In this document: in pieces, positions 9,013 through 17,946 of the stretch
How positions within the stretch are numbered: position 1 is the stretch's first letter
Layout: every line of letters begins with the position of its first letter
From: Aeromonas lusitana
GTDB taxonomy: Bacteria; Pseudomonadota; Gammaproteobacteria; Enterobacterales; Aeromonadaceae
NCBI RefSeq assembly: GCF_002812985.1
Contig: NZ_PGCP01000002.1
Span: 1-64,000 of the forward strand
Length of the DNA stretch: 64,000 nucleotides
Direction of reading: 5' to 3'
Translations under genes and position numbers: made by a program
Notes under the pieces: generated by a model
What the model was told of the DNA's origin: nothing
What the model saw: the letters and a program-made list of their open reading frames with translations, nothing else
Database searches by the model: none

Positions 9013-9546
9013 TCAGGCGTACTTGTGATTGACGAGAAAGTCGAAGGACTCGGCGCCCAGTTCACGACAGAAATCGGCGAAGGCCGTCTTGGAACCCGCC
9101 TCTTCCCCCTGTTTGGCCAGGTTCAGCTGAAAGCTGGCCTTGAGCAGGTTGAACGGCTGTTGTTCAAGGGTCACTGTCTGCATGGCCTGGATGTCCCAGC
9201 CATGATCGCTGAAGAACTGGGTGCACTGGCTGACGATGCCGGGTTGGTCCCGGATCAGGACATCGGCGCTGGCGCTGATGTCATATTGCAGTGAGTGGTG
9301 GCGCTCGGTGCGCTTCATCATGGTGATGAGATCCCACTCCTGGCTGCGCAGGGGCAGGCTGATTTCGAGTTGCATCAGGCTGTTCCAGTCACCGGACAGC
9401 AGCATGATGAAGGTGAATTCGTTACCAAAAATACCAAGACGGCTGTCGACAATGTTGCAACCGCAGCCACTGACGTGGCGGGTAACTTCATTGACGATGC
9501 CAGGCCTATCCGTGCCGATGGCCGTTACGACCAGGTAATGAGTCAT
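9013..9546 (-). CDS. gcvR: glycine cleavage system transcriptional repressor
   Basis: A 177-aa protein with two ACT domains (about residues 5-75 and 95-165). In E. coli GcvR binds GcvA and blocks activation of the gcv operon when glycine is scarce. The first ACT domain shows DRPGIVNEVTRHVSGCGCNI, almost the E. coli sequence. The frame opens at 9564, but ATG 9546 (MTHYLVVTAIG) behind GAGAGACG fits the family. It is divergent from dapA, as in E. coli. Confidence 0.93.
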   Translation of the reverse strand: MTHYLVVTAIGTDRPGIVNEVTRHVSGCGCNIVDSRLGIFGNEFTFIMLLSGDWNSLMQLEISLPLRSQEWDLITMMKRTERHHSLQYDISASADVLIRDQPGIVSQCTQFFSDHGWDIQAMQTVTLEQQPFNLLKASFQLNLAKQGEEAGSKTAFADFCRELGAESFDFLVNHKYA

Positions 9547-9666
9547 AAATCGTCTCTCGTCCATTACGTTTTGTGGCGGATGGTAACACGGCTTGTCCCT
9601 TGCCTCCCTTGTTTTTCAAAGGGGGCAGCTTTACCATAACGCCCCTGAAAATCGGGAGAAAAATCC

Positions 9667-10554
9667 ATGTTACGCGGTAGTATTGTTGCGCTCGTTACCC
9701 CCATGCTGGCCTCGGGTGAAATCGACTGGACCAGCCTGGCGGCCCTGGTCGATTACCATGTGGCTGCTGGCACCAGTGCCATCGTCGCGGTGGGCACCAC
9801 GGGAGAGTCGGTCACCCTGAGCGAGGCGGAACACATCGCCGTTGTGGAAAGAACCGTGGCATTCGCCGCCGGCCGCATTCCGGTCATCGCCGGCTGTGGC
9901 TCCAACAACACGGCCCATGCCATCGCGCTCTCCAAACACTTCGCCAACATGGGCGTGGTCGCGGGCCTCTCGGTTACCCCCTATTACAACAAACCCACCC
10001 AAGAAGGTCTCTATCGTCACTATTGTGCGATCGCCGAGGCTAGTGGTCTGCCCCAAATTCTCTATAATGTGCCCGGTCGCACCTGCTGCGATCTCAAACC
10101 GGAGACGGTGGCCAGGCTGGCCAAGGTGCCGGGGATCATAGGCCTGAAAGAGGCCACCGGCGATCTGAGCCGTACCCCGCTGCTGCGTGAACTGTGCGGG
10201 CCGGAATTTGCGCTTTATAGTGGCGATGATGCCAGTGGATGTGATTTTATGCTGCAAGGGGGTGATGGCGTCATTTCAGTCACCACCAATATTGCGGCGG
10301 CCCAGATGGCCGACATGTGTCGTGCTGCCCTGGCCGGTGATGCCGGGCAGGCTCATGACATCAACAATCGATTGATGCCGTTGCATCAGGCTCTGTTCTG
10401 CGAACCGAGTCCCATTCCGGTGAAGTGGGCCTGTGCCCGGCTGGGATTGATGGCGACGGCGACCTTGCGTCTGCCGCTGACCGACCTCACCCCCGAGGGC
10501 GAGCAGGCGATGGCGCGAGCACTGACGACTGCGGAGTTGATGGCGAGTGTTTAA
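9667..10554 (+). CDS. dapA: 4-hydroxy-tetrahydrodipicolinate synthase
   Basis: Condenses pyruvate with aspartate semialdehyde, the first committed step to lysine and meso-diaminopimelate. A 295-aa TIM-barrel aldolase. Catalytic residues fall at the E. coli positions: Thr44 and Thr45 in GTTGES, Tyr133 in LYNVPGRT and the Schiff-base Lys161 in GLKEATG. SD GGGAGA lies 8 nt before the ATG. Its end overlaps the likely bamC GTG start, so the genes are coupled, as in E. coli. Confidence 0.98.
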   Translation: MLRGSIVALVTPMLASGEIDWTSLAALVDYHVAAGTSAIVAVGTTGESVTLSEAEHIAVVERTVAFAAGRIPVIAGCGSNNTAHAIALSKHFANMGVVAGLSVTPYYNKPTQEGLYRHYCAIAEASGLPQILYNVPGRTCCDLKPETVARLAKVPGIIGLKEATGDLSRTPLLRELCGPEFALYSGDDASGCDFMLQGGDGVISVTTNIAAAQMADMCRAALAGDAGQAHDINNRLMPLHQALFCEPSPIPVKWACARLGLMATATLRLPLTDLTPEGEQAMARALTTAELMASV

Positions 10555-11680
10555 AGCAAATGGAAAGGGAAATGCAGTGCGCCTGGTGCTGAGTGTCGCG
10601 ACCGTTGCCGTGTTGGCAGCCTGTAGCTCACCCCAGGATCGCAAGATGGCCAACCGTGGCTTCGAGTATGAAGAGAGCCGCCTCGAAGGTCGTGCCTTCC
10701 TCGTGCCCGCCGGGTTGAGTGCCCCCGCCTTTAACAGCAACTTCGACATCCCGGCCCTGCCCGAGAGCAGCCGTGAGGGCGCCATCGGTGCCAAGGTCGA
10801 CGTGCGTCCGCCCGCCCAGCTGCTGACCGTGGTACCGGGCAGCCAGGTGGTGGCCAGCGCCAACCCGGGCGAGCCGACCCTGGCCTTCTATGCCCTCAGC
10901 ACCAGCCAGAGCGTGGAGCGCGATACCTGGGCCTTCCTGATGAACTTCCTGGCACAGCATAAAGTGACCACTGAGAAGCTGGATCAGCAGAGCGGTGTGC
11001 TGCAAACCGGCTGGTTTGACAACACAAGTGCGCTGGATGGTTGGGCTGAAGAAGACGATGATTTCAAAATTCGTCAGCGCTACCAGTTCACCCTGCGCAA
11101 CGACACTCAGCGTCACGCCGTCAACATGTCGGTACGGGTGCTGGATCACGAAGAGACCATAGACGGCGAGACCAGCACCACGCTGACCCCGGCCGATGCC
11201 CAGCGCTACGCGACCCGGGCCCTGAACCAGTTCTCCCTCTACTACGACAAGCAGCTCAAGGCCCGCGAACAGCACAAGACCAACGATGGTATGGGCATGG
11301 AGCTGGGTCTGGACAACAACGATCTGAGCGCCTGGATCGTGGACGCCTCCTTCGAACAGGTATGGCGCCGTCTCAACCAGGTACTGCCGGGCTACGGCTT
11401 CACCATCAAGGACACCCAGCAGTCTCTTGGCTGGATCGACGTCGAGTATGACGAGCCGGGCGCCGAGTTCTGGAAGGCCAAGGGGGCCGAGCCGTTCAAG
11501 CTGGAGGAAGACAAGTACCGCTTCCAGCTCGGCGAGATGGCCGGAGGCAAGACCTCCATCACCCTGTTCGATAAGGACAAGAAGCCGGTCGCATCCGGGG
11601 TCATCTCCCAGATGTACATCAGCCTGTCCGGCGCATTCGCCAAGGGCCAGGCCGATCAGGCAGCAGCAAAAGCAGAATGA
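10547..11680 (+). CDS. bamC: outer membrane assembly lipoprotein BamC
   Basis: Lipoprotein of the BAM complex that folds outer-membrane proteins. The product is 377 aa, longer than E. coli BamC (344). A signal peptide ends in the lipobox LAAC (Cys about residue 25 from the GTG start). The conserved unstructured stretch DVRPPAQLL follows, then two helix-grip domains. GTG 10547 overlaps dapA by 8 nt. GTG 10577 has a better SD (AAGGGA) and would give a signal peptide of 15 residues, so the start is uncertain. Two near-identical terminators follow. Confidence 0.9.
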   Translation: MFKANGKGNAVRLVLSVATVAVLAACSSPQDRKMANRGFEYEESRLEGRAFLVPAGLSAPAFNSNFDIPALPESSREGAIGAKVDVRPPAQLLTVVPGSQVVASANPGEPTLAFYALSTSQSVERDTWAFLMNFLAQHKVTTEKLDQQSGVLQTGWFDNTSALDGWAEEDDDFKIRQRYQFTLRNDTQRHAVNMSVRVLDHEETIDGETSTTLTPADAQRYATRALNQFSLYYDKQLKAREQHKTNDGMGMELGLDNNDLSAWIVDASFEQVWRRLNQVLPGYGFTIKDTQQSLGWIDVEYDEPGAEFWKAKGAEPFKLEEDKYRFQLGEMAGGKTSITLFDKDKKPVASGVISQMYISLSGAFAKGQADQAAAKAE

Positions 11681-11710
11681 AAACAGGGGCCTAGTGCCCC
11701 TGTTTTGTTA
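11681..11710 (+). terminator. bamC terminator, first copy
   Basis: AAACAGGGGC (11681-11690) pairs with GCCCCTGTTT (11696-11705) over a 5-nt loop and runs into T. It starts right after the bamC stop. Confidence 0.88.
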
Positions 11711-11732
11711 GATGGATCCCGCTAGTCGAAGA

Positions 11733-11757
11733 AGGGGCCAGGCGCCCCTGTTTTATT
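11733..11757 (+). terminator. bamC terminator, second near-identical copy
   Basis: GGGGC (11734-11738) and GCCCC (11744-11748), then TGTTTTATTA. Over 27 nt it matches the first copy at about 22 positions, which suggests a short tandem duplication that doubled the terminator before purC. Confidence 0.75.
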
Positions 11758-11785
11758 ACGCCCACAACAGGAAGTGTTACCTACC

Positions 11786-12889
11786 ATGAGTCTTGCAGAT
11801 CAAGTATTGGCAGTGAACGACGATTTGCCGATCCGTACCGATAAACCCGTCCATTCCGGTAAAGTGCGCAGCGTCTACTGGTTGACCCAGGCCGACAGCG
11901 CCCGGCTCATCAGGGAGAAAGGCTATGATGTGCCGGCCGATGCGCCGCTAGCCATCATGGTGATCAGCGACCGCATCTCGGCCTTCGACTGCATCTGGCA
12001 AGGTGTGGACGGGCTGAACGGTGTGCCGGGCAAGGGCGCCGCCCTCAACGCCATCTCCAGCCACTGGTTCAAGCTGTTCAAGGAAAAAGGATTGGCCGAC
12101 AGCCACATCCTGGATATCCCGCACCCCTTCGTCTGGATAGTGCAGAAGGCCCGTCCCGTGATGATCGAGGCCATCGCCCGCCAATACATCACAGGCTCCA
12201 TGTGGCGTGCCTACCAGGATGGTGAGCGCGACTTCTGCGGCATCCGTCTGCCGGAAGGGCTGAAGAAGGATCAGAAGCTGCCACAGATCCTCATCACCCC
12301 GTCCACCAAGGGGATCCTCAAGGGGCTGGCAGGGGTACCTGAGGCCGATGACGTCAACGTCTCCCGCGCCGATCTGGAGCGCCATCATCAGGCCTTCGGC
12401 TTCAGCACGCCGGCCGACATCGACCGCTACGAGGCCCTGCTCAAGGAAGGTTTTGGCGTCATCAGCGAGGCCCTGGCCGAGCGGGATCAGGTCTTCGTCG
12501 ACACCAAGTTCGAGTTTGGCTACGTCCAGGACGCCGCCGGGCGCGAGAAACTCATCTACATGGATGAGGTGGGTACCCCGGACAGCTCCCGCATCTGGGA
12601 CGGTGCCGCCCTGCGCAAGGGGCAGATCGTCGAGAAGTCCAAGGAAGGTTTCCGCCAGTGGCTGCTGAACCACTTCCCGGACCCCGACATACTGCTCAAC
12701 AAAAACCGCATGCCGGAACGCTTCGCCCTGGCCCGGGACAACAAGCTGCCCACCGAGGTGATGATGGACATCTCCCACACCTATGTGGGGATCGCCCAGA
12801 AGGTCATAGGTCACCCGCTTGCACGCAGCGCCAACCCGAAGCAGGAGATCATCGAGGTCTTGCGCGAGCAATACGGTCTGATCGACTGA
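11786..12889 (+). CDS. purC: phosphoribosylaminoimidazole-succinocarboxamide synthase (SAICAR synthetase), long form
   Basis: Joins CAIR and aspartate in purine synthesis. The product is 367 aa, the long form found in Vibrio, Shewanella and relatives, not the 237-aa E. coli type. Visible family motifs are SGKVRSVYW near residue 24, ISAFDCIW, and the C-terminal DTKFEFG with ATP and substrate residues. ATG 11786 follows CAGGAAG; an in-frame GTG at 11774 overlaps that SD and is not chosen. It stands alone between terminators. Confidence 0.96.
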   Translation: MSLADQVLAVNDDLPIRTDKPVHSGKVRSVYWLTQADSARLIREKGYDVPADAPLAIMVISDRISAFDCIWQGVDGLNGVPGKGAALNAISSHWFKLFKEKGLADSHILDIPHPFVWIVQKARPVMIEAIARQYITGSMWRAYQDGERDFCGIRLPEGLKKDQKLPQILITPSTKGILKGLAGVPEADDVNVSRADLERHHQAFGFSTPADIDRYEALLKEGFGVISEALAERDQVFVDTKFEFGYVQDAAGREKLIYMDEVGTPDSSRIWDGAALRKGQIVEKSKEGFRQWLLNHFPDPDILLNKNRMPERFALARDNKLPTEVMMDISHTYVGIAQKVIGHPLARSANPKQEIIEVLREQYGLID

Positions 12890-12915
12890 GCGCTGTTTTC
12901 TTTATCGCCGAAAAA

Positions 12916-12925
12916 CAAACGTTTG
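12916..12925. promoter_or_regulatory. PurR-like palindrome downstream of purC
   Basis: CAAACGTTTG is a perfect 10-bp palindrome identical to the core of the gammaproteobacterial PurR operator. It lies 27 nt after the purC stop and before its terminator, not in a promoter. The outer operator bases are poorly matched. Chance is possible. Confidence 0.35.
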
Positions 12926-12965
12926 CCGGCGGATGGCAGCGGATCCAACCTATGAAACCAATACA

Positions 12966-12993
12966 AGCGGGCCCCATCGCGGGGCCCGTTTTT
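12966..12993. terminator. purC terminator, shared with the convergent dehydrogenase gene
   Basis: CGGGCCCC (12968-12975) and GGGGCCCG (12981-12988) enclose ATCGC and run into T5 on the plus strand. Confidence 0.85.
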
Positions 12994-13016
12994 ATGCTCT
13001 GGCGGCTGGCGCCGGG

Positions 13017-13619
13017 TCAGCCATTGACCCTGAACACCTGACCGCTCTGCACCCCCAGTACGGACTTCTTGTAGGCCTGGGCCACCCGGGCGGCGGGCAC
13101 GGGCACGAAGCCCGGGAAGAAGTCGGCGTACTTGTCCATGGACTCTGTCAGCACGGTCGGGCTGACCACGTTGATGCGCAAGCCTCTTGGCAGCTCGCAG
13201 GCGGCGGCCCGCACGAAGTGCTCGATGGCGCCGTTGATGGTGCTGGCGCTGACCCCCCAGTTGATGGGCTCCTCGCTCAGGATGCCGCTGATGAGGGTGA
13301 TGGAGCCGCCGTCGTTGAGGTGTGGGATGGCGGCGCGGGTCAACCGGATCTGGCCCATCAGCTTGCTCTCGAGCCCTGTCTGCCACTGTTCGTCCGTCAT
13401 CTCGGGGAAGGGGGCGAAGGCGACGTTGCCGCTGGCCACCACCAGGGCATCGAACCGGCCGATCCCGTCAAACAGGGCGGCGATGGAGGCACTGTCGGTC
13501 ATGTCGACCAGGGCGTCGCCCTGACGATGGCCGACCCGGATCACTTGATGATCCTGGGCGAGCAGTGCGGTGACTGCGGATCCGACGGTGCCGGAGGCAC
13601 CCACAATTACGATTTTCAT
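13017..13619 (-). CDS. short-chain dehydrogenase/reductase family protein
   Basis: A 200-aa Rossmann protein with an N-terminal nucleotide-binding motif (VIVGASGTVGSAV). SDR features include a central VASGNV motif, the segment LISGILSEEPINWGVSASTINGAIEHFVRAAA, and NVVSPT after the active-site helix. The family's usual Tyr-x3-Lys is not obvious: W and S/T occupy that region, so catalysis may differ. ATG 13619 has SD CAGGAGTG; the longer frame upstream is not used. It is divergent from a LysR regulator 99 bp away that probably controls it. The substrate is unknown. Confidence 0.82.
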   Translation of the reverse strand: MKIVIVGASGTVGSAVTALLAQDHQVIRVGHRQGDALVDMTDSASIAALFDGIGRFDALVVASGNVAFAPFPEMTDEQWQTGLESKLMGQIRLTRAAIPHLNDGGSITLISGILSEEPINWGVSASTINGAIEHFVRAAACELPRGLRINVVSPTVLTESMDKYADFFPGFVPVPAARVAQAYKKSVLGVQSGQVFRVNG

Positions 13620-13718
13620 CTTGGACACTCCTGTTTGGGATATTGATGATTCTAGTCGCCACAAACAGAAGAAAAAGCGCTTAATATGAACGTATTGTTT
13701 CCATATTGGAGCTAATAA

Positions 13719-14618
13719 ATGGACATCACTCACCTGGCCAGCTTCTATGAGGTGGTCAAACGAGGCAGTTTCTCCGCCGCGGCCGACGCCCTTGAGGTGA
13801 GCAAGGGGATGCTGAGCCGCCATGTCAGCGCGCTGGAAGCGGCCCTCAACGCCCAGCTATTGCAGCGCACCACTCGCCGCCTGAGCATGACGGAGGCGGG
13901 CAAGACCCTCTATCTGCAGGCGGGGCAGATCTTCGCCCTGGCCCAGCAGGCGGAGCAGGAGATCCAGGCCCTGACCGAGGAGGACAGCGGCCGGCTGCGC
14001 TTCACCTGCCCGGTCAGCACGGGCGATCGCATGGTGAGCGAGCTGCTCGGCCGCTTCGCCGCGCTCTGTCCCGGGGTCGAAGTGGAGCTCAACTTCACCA
14101 ACGCCATGATCGACATGAGCCAGGGGGAGCACGACATCGCCCTGCGCGCCATGAGCCAGGTGCCAGACAACCTGGTGGCGCTGCCTCTCGGCCGCTTGAA
14201 GGACGTGGTGGTGGCCAGTCCCGCCTTGCTGGCACGGGAAGGGGCGCCGGCCAGCCCCTATGAGCTGGTGGGGCGCACCTGTCTGCTGCAGGATCATAAT
14301 CCGGCCTGGGAGCAGTGGCTGTTTCGCCGGGGCGGGGAGGAGGCGCTGATCCCGGTGCAGGGCAAGGTGCGGGCCAACCACTACAGCACATTGTTGCAAC
14401 TGGCCCGCGCCGGCATGGGTTTTGCCAAGTGCCCGCTGATGCTGGTGGAGGCCAGTCTGGCCCGGGGGGAGCTGGTGGCCGTGCTGGACGAGTGGCAGAC
14501 CGGGTTGCACCCGCTGCATGTGCTGCACGCCCAGCAGCGGCGGGTGCCGCGCAAGATCCGCCTGTTCAAGCAGGTGCTGGCCCAGTGGTTTGCCGAACGG
14601 CCTCACTATCTGCTGTGA
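13719..14618 (+). CDS. LysR-family transcriptional regulator
   Basis: A 299-aa regulator with an N-terminal winged HTH (about residues 1-60; FYEVVKRGSFSAAADALEVSKGMLSRHVSALE) and a C-terminal LysR substrate-binding domain, of the subgroup with RRGGEEAL-type small-molecule sites. It is divergent from the short-chain dehydrogenase gene and likely regulates it from the 99-bp gap. The inducer cannot be told from the sequence. Confidence 0.92.
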   Translation: MDITHLASFYEVVKRGSFSAAADALEVSKGMLSRHVSALEAALNAQLLQRTTRRLSMTEAGKTLYLQAGQIFALAQQAEQEIQALTEEDSGRLRFTCPVSTGDRMVSELLGRFAALCPGVEVELNFTNAMIDMSQGEHDIALRAMSQVPDNLVALPLGRLKDVVVASPALLAREGAPASPYELVGRTCLLQDHNPAWEQWLFRRGGEEALIPVQGKVRANHYSTLLQLARAGMGFAKCPLMLVEASLARGELVAVLDEWQTGLHPLHVLHAQQRRVPRKIRLFKQVLAQWFAERPHYLL

Positions 14619-14713
14619 CTGGCTTGCTGTGATGAGGCTGGAGCCGGCTGTTATTTTTCTGTCATATCCGGCTGCTAGCCTGCGCCATCATAGCGATTCA
14701 AGAGAGGCAGGGA

Positions 14714-15349
14714 ATGAAGCGTCATCAGGTGTGGATTGGGATCATGCTGCTGTGCGGCGGGGCGGCGCAGGCCGAGGTCAGGGTCGAGGTGCCGGAGGAT
14801 TTCCAGATCCTGGCGGTGAGCAGCGGCACGCTGCAGGATGAGCGCCGTGCCGTGCTGGCCGATGGCGAGCAGCAACTGCTGGTGCGCTATGAGGGGCTGA
14901 TCCCGAGCCGCACCAGCAGCGACAACGACAAGGAGATCCGCTCCGAGCCCCAGGTGATCCGCTACCAGGCGAGCGGCCAGCAGCTGCGGCTGCAGGCCGT
15001 GGTCCCCAAAGACGAGAGCGGTATGGTGCGCTACGCCAAGGCCCCCGTCATCGGCCTGCTGGCGGGCGGCAAGCCCATTCCCTCGCAGCAGGACGAGCTG
15101 GTGGTCAACGGCATGCAGATAGGGATGGACTGGCCGGCCCGGCTGGCGGAGTACAACCGCGGTGGGGGCAAGGCGATCTTGGCGGCCAGCGCGGTGGCAA
15201 CCACGGCGGCGACCACAACCACAGTGGCGGCGACCCAGGCGCCGAGCGTGCCCGCCAGCGAGCTGGAGGGCCAGTTGCAGCGACTCTTCCTGCAGGCGGA
15301 CCCCGAGCTTCGCAAGCGCTTCATCGGTTGGGCCGTGCCCCGGCTTTAA
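14714..15349 (+). CDS. DUF2057 family secreted protein (YccT-like, UPF0319)
   Basis: A 211-aa protein with a signal peptide (about residues 1-20, ending GGAAQA). The mature part begins EVRVEVPEDFQILAV, typical of the DUF2057 family. In enterics a member (YccT) has been linked to curli control; no role is assumed here. A Thr/Ala-rich linker (about residues 158-180) precedes a conserved C-terminal helix (LFLQADPELRKRFIGWA). SD GAGAGGCAGGGA lies just before the ATG. Confidence 0.85.
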   Translation: MKRHQVWIGIMLLCGGAAQAEVRVEVPEDFQILAVSSGTLQDERRAVLADGEQQLLVRYEGLIPSRTSSDNDKEIRSEPQVIRYQASGQQLRLQAVVPKDESGMVRYAKAPVIGLLAGGKPIPSQQDELVVNGMQIGMDWPARLAEYNRGGGKAILAASAVATTAATTTTVAATQAPSVPASELEGQLQRLFLQADPELRKRFIGWAVPRL

Positions 15350-15419
15350 GTTTGTGCCTCGTTGCAGTAACGTGAGCACTCTCATTTCGTGCCCGCGCAT
15401 GCTTGCCAACGAGGTTCCC

Positions 15420-15851
15420 ATGTTTGAATTGCATCCCCGCCTGCAGGCGGATACCCGATCCCTCGGGGATCTGCCGCTCTGCCGCGTCCTGCTCGCCAAA
15501 GACAGCCAGTACCCCTGGCTCATCCTGGTGCCGCGCATCGCTGGGCTGCGGGAGATCCATCACCTGCCGCCGGCCCAGCAGCAGCAGCTGATGCAGGAAT
15601 CCTGCGCCGTCGCCAGCCTGATGGAGCAGGCACTCAGCCCCGACAAGATCAACGTGGCGGCGCTCGGCAACCTGGTGCCCCAGTTGCACCTGCATCACGT
15701 CTGCCGCTTCGAGTCGGATCCCGCCTGGCCGGGTCCCATCTGGGGGGCGCGTCCCGCCGTCCCATATAACGCGCAAGATTTGCAGCGCGAGGCCGATAAC
15801 TGGCGAGCCCGCCTGGCCACCCTGAGTGGCTTCAGCCCGCTTCTTGACTGA
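15420..15851 (+). CDS. HIT (histidine triad) family protein
   Basis: A 143-aa nucleotide hydrolase or transferase of the HIT fold. The active-site motif reads PQLHLHHV, so Gln replaces the first His of HxHxH, a variant common in a proteobacterial subgroup that continues FESDPAWPGPIWG, as seen here. The ATG at 15420 follows GAGG; the longer frame from 15162 overlaps the previous gene in another frame and is rejected. It is probably cotranscribed with the DUF2057 gene 70 nt upstream. Confidence 0.88.
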   Translation: MFELHPRLQADTRSLGDLPLCRVLLAKDSQYPWLILVPRIAGLREIHHLPPAQQQQLMQESCAVASLMEQALSPDKINVAALGNLVPQLHLHHVCRFESDPAWPGPIWGARPAVPYNAQDLQREADNWRARLATLSGFSPLLD

Positions 15852-15985
15852 CAAGCTCGTCAAGTGAGAGGCGGCTCGCGGTTTTTGCATCGGGATCACG
15901 CTATCTGTTAGGGCGATACGCCAGCGCGTGATACCCCATGTGATGAGACAGACAAGCCCAATTTTTCGATCAGCAGGAAGGTTCC

Positions 15986-16684
15986 ATGATAGTGACAAGA
16001 TCCGAGGATGACGCCGTATTGACCACAGAGGACGTGCTGCTGAGCCTGTGCAATTCGGTGACGGGAGTATTGAGTGCGGCGACCATGAGCCAGGTGCGCT
16101 TCTCCGGCATGGTGCAGCGGATCAGCAAGACCTGCCTCAAGCCCGACATCGGCTGTTTCGTGCTGTTCGATGGCGGCTTCTCCGGCCTGGTGGTGATCAA
16201 CTTCTCCGCCGCGGCGGCCATGGAGCTGTACCAGAGTTACATGCTGAATATGGGGCTTTCTAAAGAAGATCTTGCTATCTCTCACACCTCTGACGAGGTG
16301 AGCAACGTCATGGGCGAGCTGATGAACCAGATCGTCGGCAGCTTCACCGGCAAGGTCGGGCGCGAGTTGCAGACCCACATCACCCAGAACCAGCCCAAGA
16401 TGCTGGCCCTGAACAAGCAGGTGATGCTGAGCGTCGATACCAACCTCGACAACCCCGAGACCCGCCGCGTCACCTTCTTCACCGCCACCAACAACATCTT
16501 CTACCTGGAGCTGGCTATGGACAGGACCGAGTTTATCCGGATCCACGATGGCGGTGTGCAGGAGGAGGTCGATCCGGACGAGCTGATCGCCCAGGCCAAA
16601 CTGGCGGCGACCAAGCCGGTGCCCGCACCGGCGGCTCCCGCCAGCAACGATCACGACGATCTGCTGAACTCCCTCGGTCTGTAA
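15986..16684 (+). CDS. DUF3334 family protein, CheX/CheC-phosphatase-like
   Basis: A 232-aa cytoplasmic protein of the DUF3334 family of aquatic gammaproteobacteria. The segment DEVSNVMGELMNQIVGSFTG (about residues 102-121) resembles the E-x2-N helix that holds the catalytic residues of CheC/CheX/FliY phosphatases, and the tail (NDHDDLLNSLGL) resembles FliN/FliY-linked peptides. A role in receiver dephosphorylation is inference. SD AGGAAGG lies before the ATG. No chemotaxis genes adjoin it. Confidence 0.8.
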   Translation: MIVTRSEDDAVLTTEDVLLSLCNSVTGVLSAATMSQVRFSGMVQRISKTCLKPDIGCFVLFDGGFSGLVVINFSAAAAMELYQSYMLNMGLSKEDLAISHTSDEVSNVMGELMNQIVGSFTGKVGRELQTHITQNQPKMLALNKQVMLSVDTNLDNPETRRVTFFTATNNIFYLELAMDRTEFIRIHDGGVQEEVDPDELIAQAKLAATKPVPAPAAPASNDHDDLLNSLGL

Positions 16685-16701
16685 GCGACCGGCGGATACG
16701 A

Positions 16702-16730
16702 CAAGGCCACCCGAGGGTGGCCTTGTTTTT
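16702..16730. terminator. terminator between DUF3334 and DUF2860 genes
   Basis: CAAGGCCACCC (16702-16712) and GGGTGGCCTTG (16715-16725) form an 11-bp stem followed by T5. It serves the convergent pair. Confidence 0.88.
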
Positions 16731-16745
16731 GGCATGGACGCCGGC

Positions 16746-17744
16746 TTAGAAGTTGTAGAGCAGACCCGTGCTGAAGGTGCTGGTCTGGGTGTCGTAGAAG
16801 CCGATGTCGGAGTTGGCCTGGCTGTAAGCCGCCGTGATGGTGCCGGAGAGATCCTTGACCCCCAGCAGGCTATGCCAGAAGAAGGTGCCGGTGAGGGCAA
16901 ACTCGTCTGCGTCGGCGCGCTGGCCGAAGATGGGGTTCGCCTCGTCATACTCGCGCTTGCCGACATAGGCGTTGCTGACGATGGACCACTGGGGACCGCG
17001 CTTGGCATAGGTCAGCTGCAGGCCCGTGTTCTTGAAGCTCTCGGCGCTGCCGTCGAGCTTGGCCTGCTTGTAGAGGATAGCGGGCTCCAGCACCTGACCA
17101 TCGCCGAAGTGCCACTGGTAGGAGAGCTCCATGTCGTGGATCTTGCCGTTGCGGTTGAGCACGGGGGCATAGCTGGTGCCGTTGCGCTGATCGTACTGTT
17201 GGCCGCTGTGCTCCTCGTCCAGGTCCACCTCGCGGGTGGTGATGCTGCCGTTGAAGTTGCTGCCCCAGATCTTGTCCCAGGCAAAACGTACCCCCTTCGA
17301 CTTGGCATCGGTGGAGCTGCGATCCACGCCGGTGGCGAAGGGATCGCTCCACAGCTCGACCGGCATGACGTTGAACACCACAGAGCCGGCCACGATCCCC
17401 TTGTCCCCCATCTCCTGGCGGATCCCGAACTGCTGGGTGAAGTCGAAGCGCAGCGCATCCTGGATCAGGTTGCCGAGGAACACCTGGGTGCGGGTATCGG
17501 CGAAGGTGTAGCGGATGTCGGCGTTGAGCAGGGGAGCAAAGCCGTTCTCGCTACCGGGGGAGCCCAGGCTGTCGATGCGGTTGTTGCTGTCGCCGCCGGC
17601 ATAGAAGTTGGATTCGTGACTGCTGGCGGTGACGCCACCCAGCAGGAAGCCGGACCAGCCTGACTGCCTGGGAATGGCGCCGAGATCGGCGTGGGCAGCA
17701 CTGGCGACCAGCAGGCTGAGGCTCAGCAGGACGGGATTGCGCAT
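16746..17744 (-). CDS. DUF2860 family outer-membrane protein
   Basis: A 332-aa secreted protein. A signal peptide (MRNPVLLSLSLLVASAAHA) is followed by GWSGFLLGG and alternating beta strands, and it ends in LLYNF with the C-terminal aromatic residue typical of outer-membrane barrels. The family function is unknown. ATG 17744 has SD CAGGAGTTC; the upstream frame extension is not used. It is divergent from arcB. Confidence 0.82.
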   Translation of the reverse strand: MRNPVLLSLSLLVASAAHADLGAIPRQSGWSGFLLGGVTASSHESNFYAGGDSNNRIDSLGSPGSENGFAPLLNADIRYTFADTRTQVFLGNLIQDALRFDFTQQFGIRQEMGDKGIVAGSVVFNVMPVELWSDPFATGVDRSSTDAKSKGVRFAWDKIWGSNFNGSITTREVDLDEEHSGQQYDQRNGTSYAPVLNRNGKIHDMELSYQWHFGDGQVLEPAILYKQAKLDGSAESFKNTGLQLTYAKRGPQWSIVSNAYVGKREYDEANPIFGQRADADEFALTGTFFWHSLLGVKDLSGTITAAYSQANSDIGFYDTQTSTFSTGLLYNF

Positions 17745-17946
17745 GAGTAGAACTCCTGAAATAACGGATAATAACGGCAGCAGTCGAGCCCGCACTGAAT
17801 TGCTGAACTGGGGCTGACTGGTCAATGGCTGGCATGCTACCCCAGTAGGAGTGTGACGTTAATCAATAATTTAAACCGCGACCGACAAGAGTTCGGCGCG
17901 CCGTGCTGGTATTCTGTTCGCGCAATCGCGGGGAGAAAATAACGAG

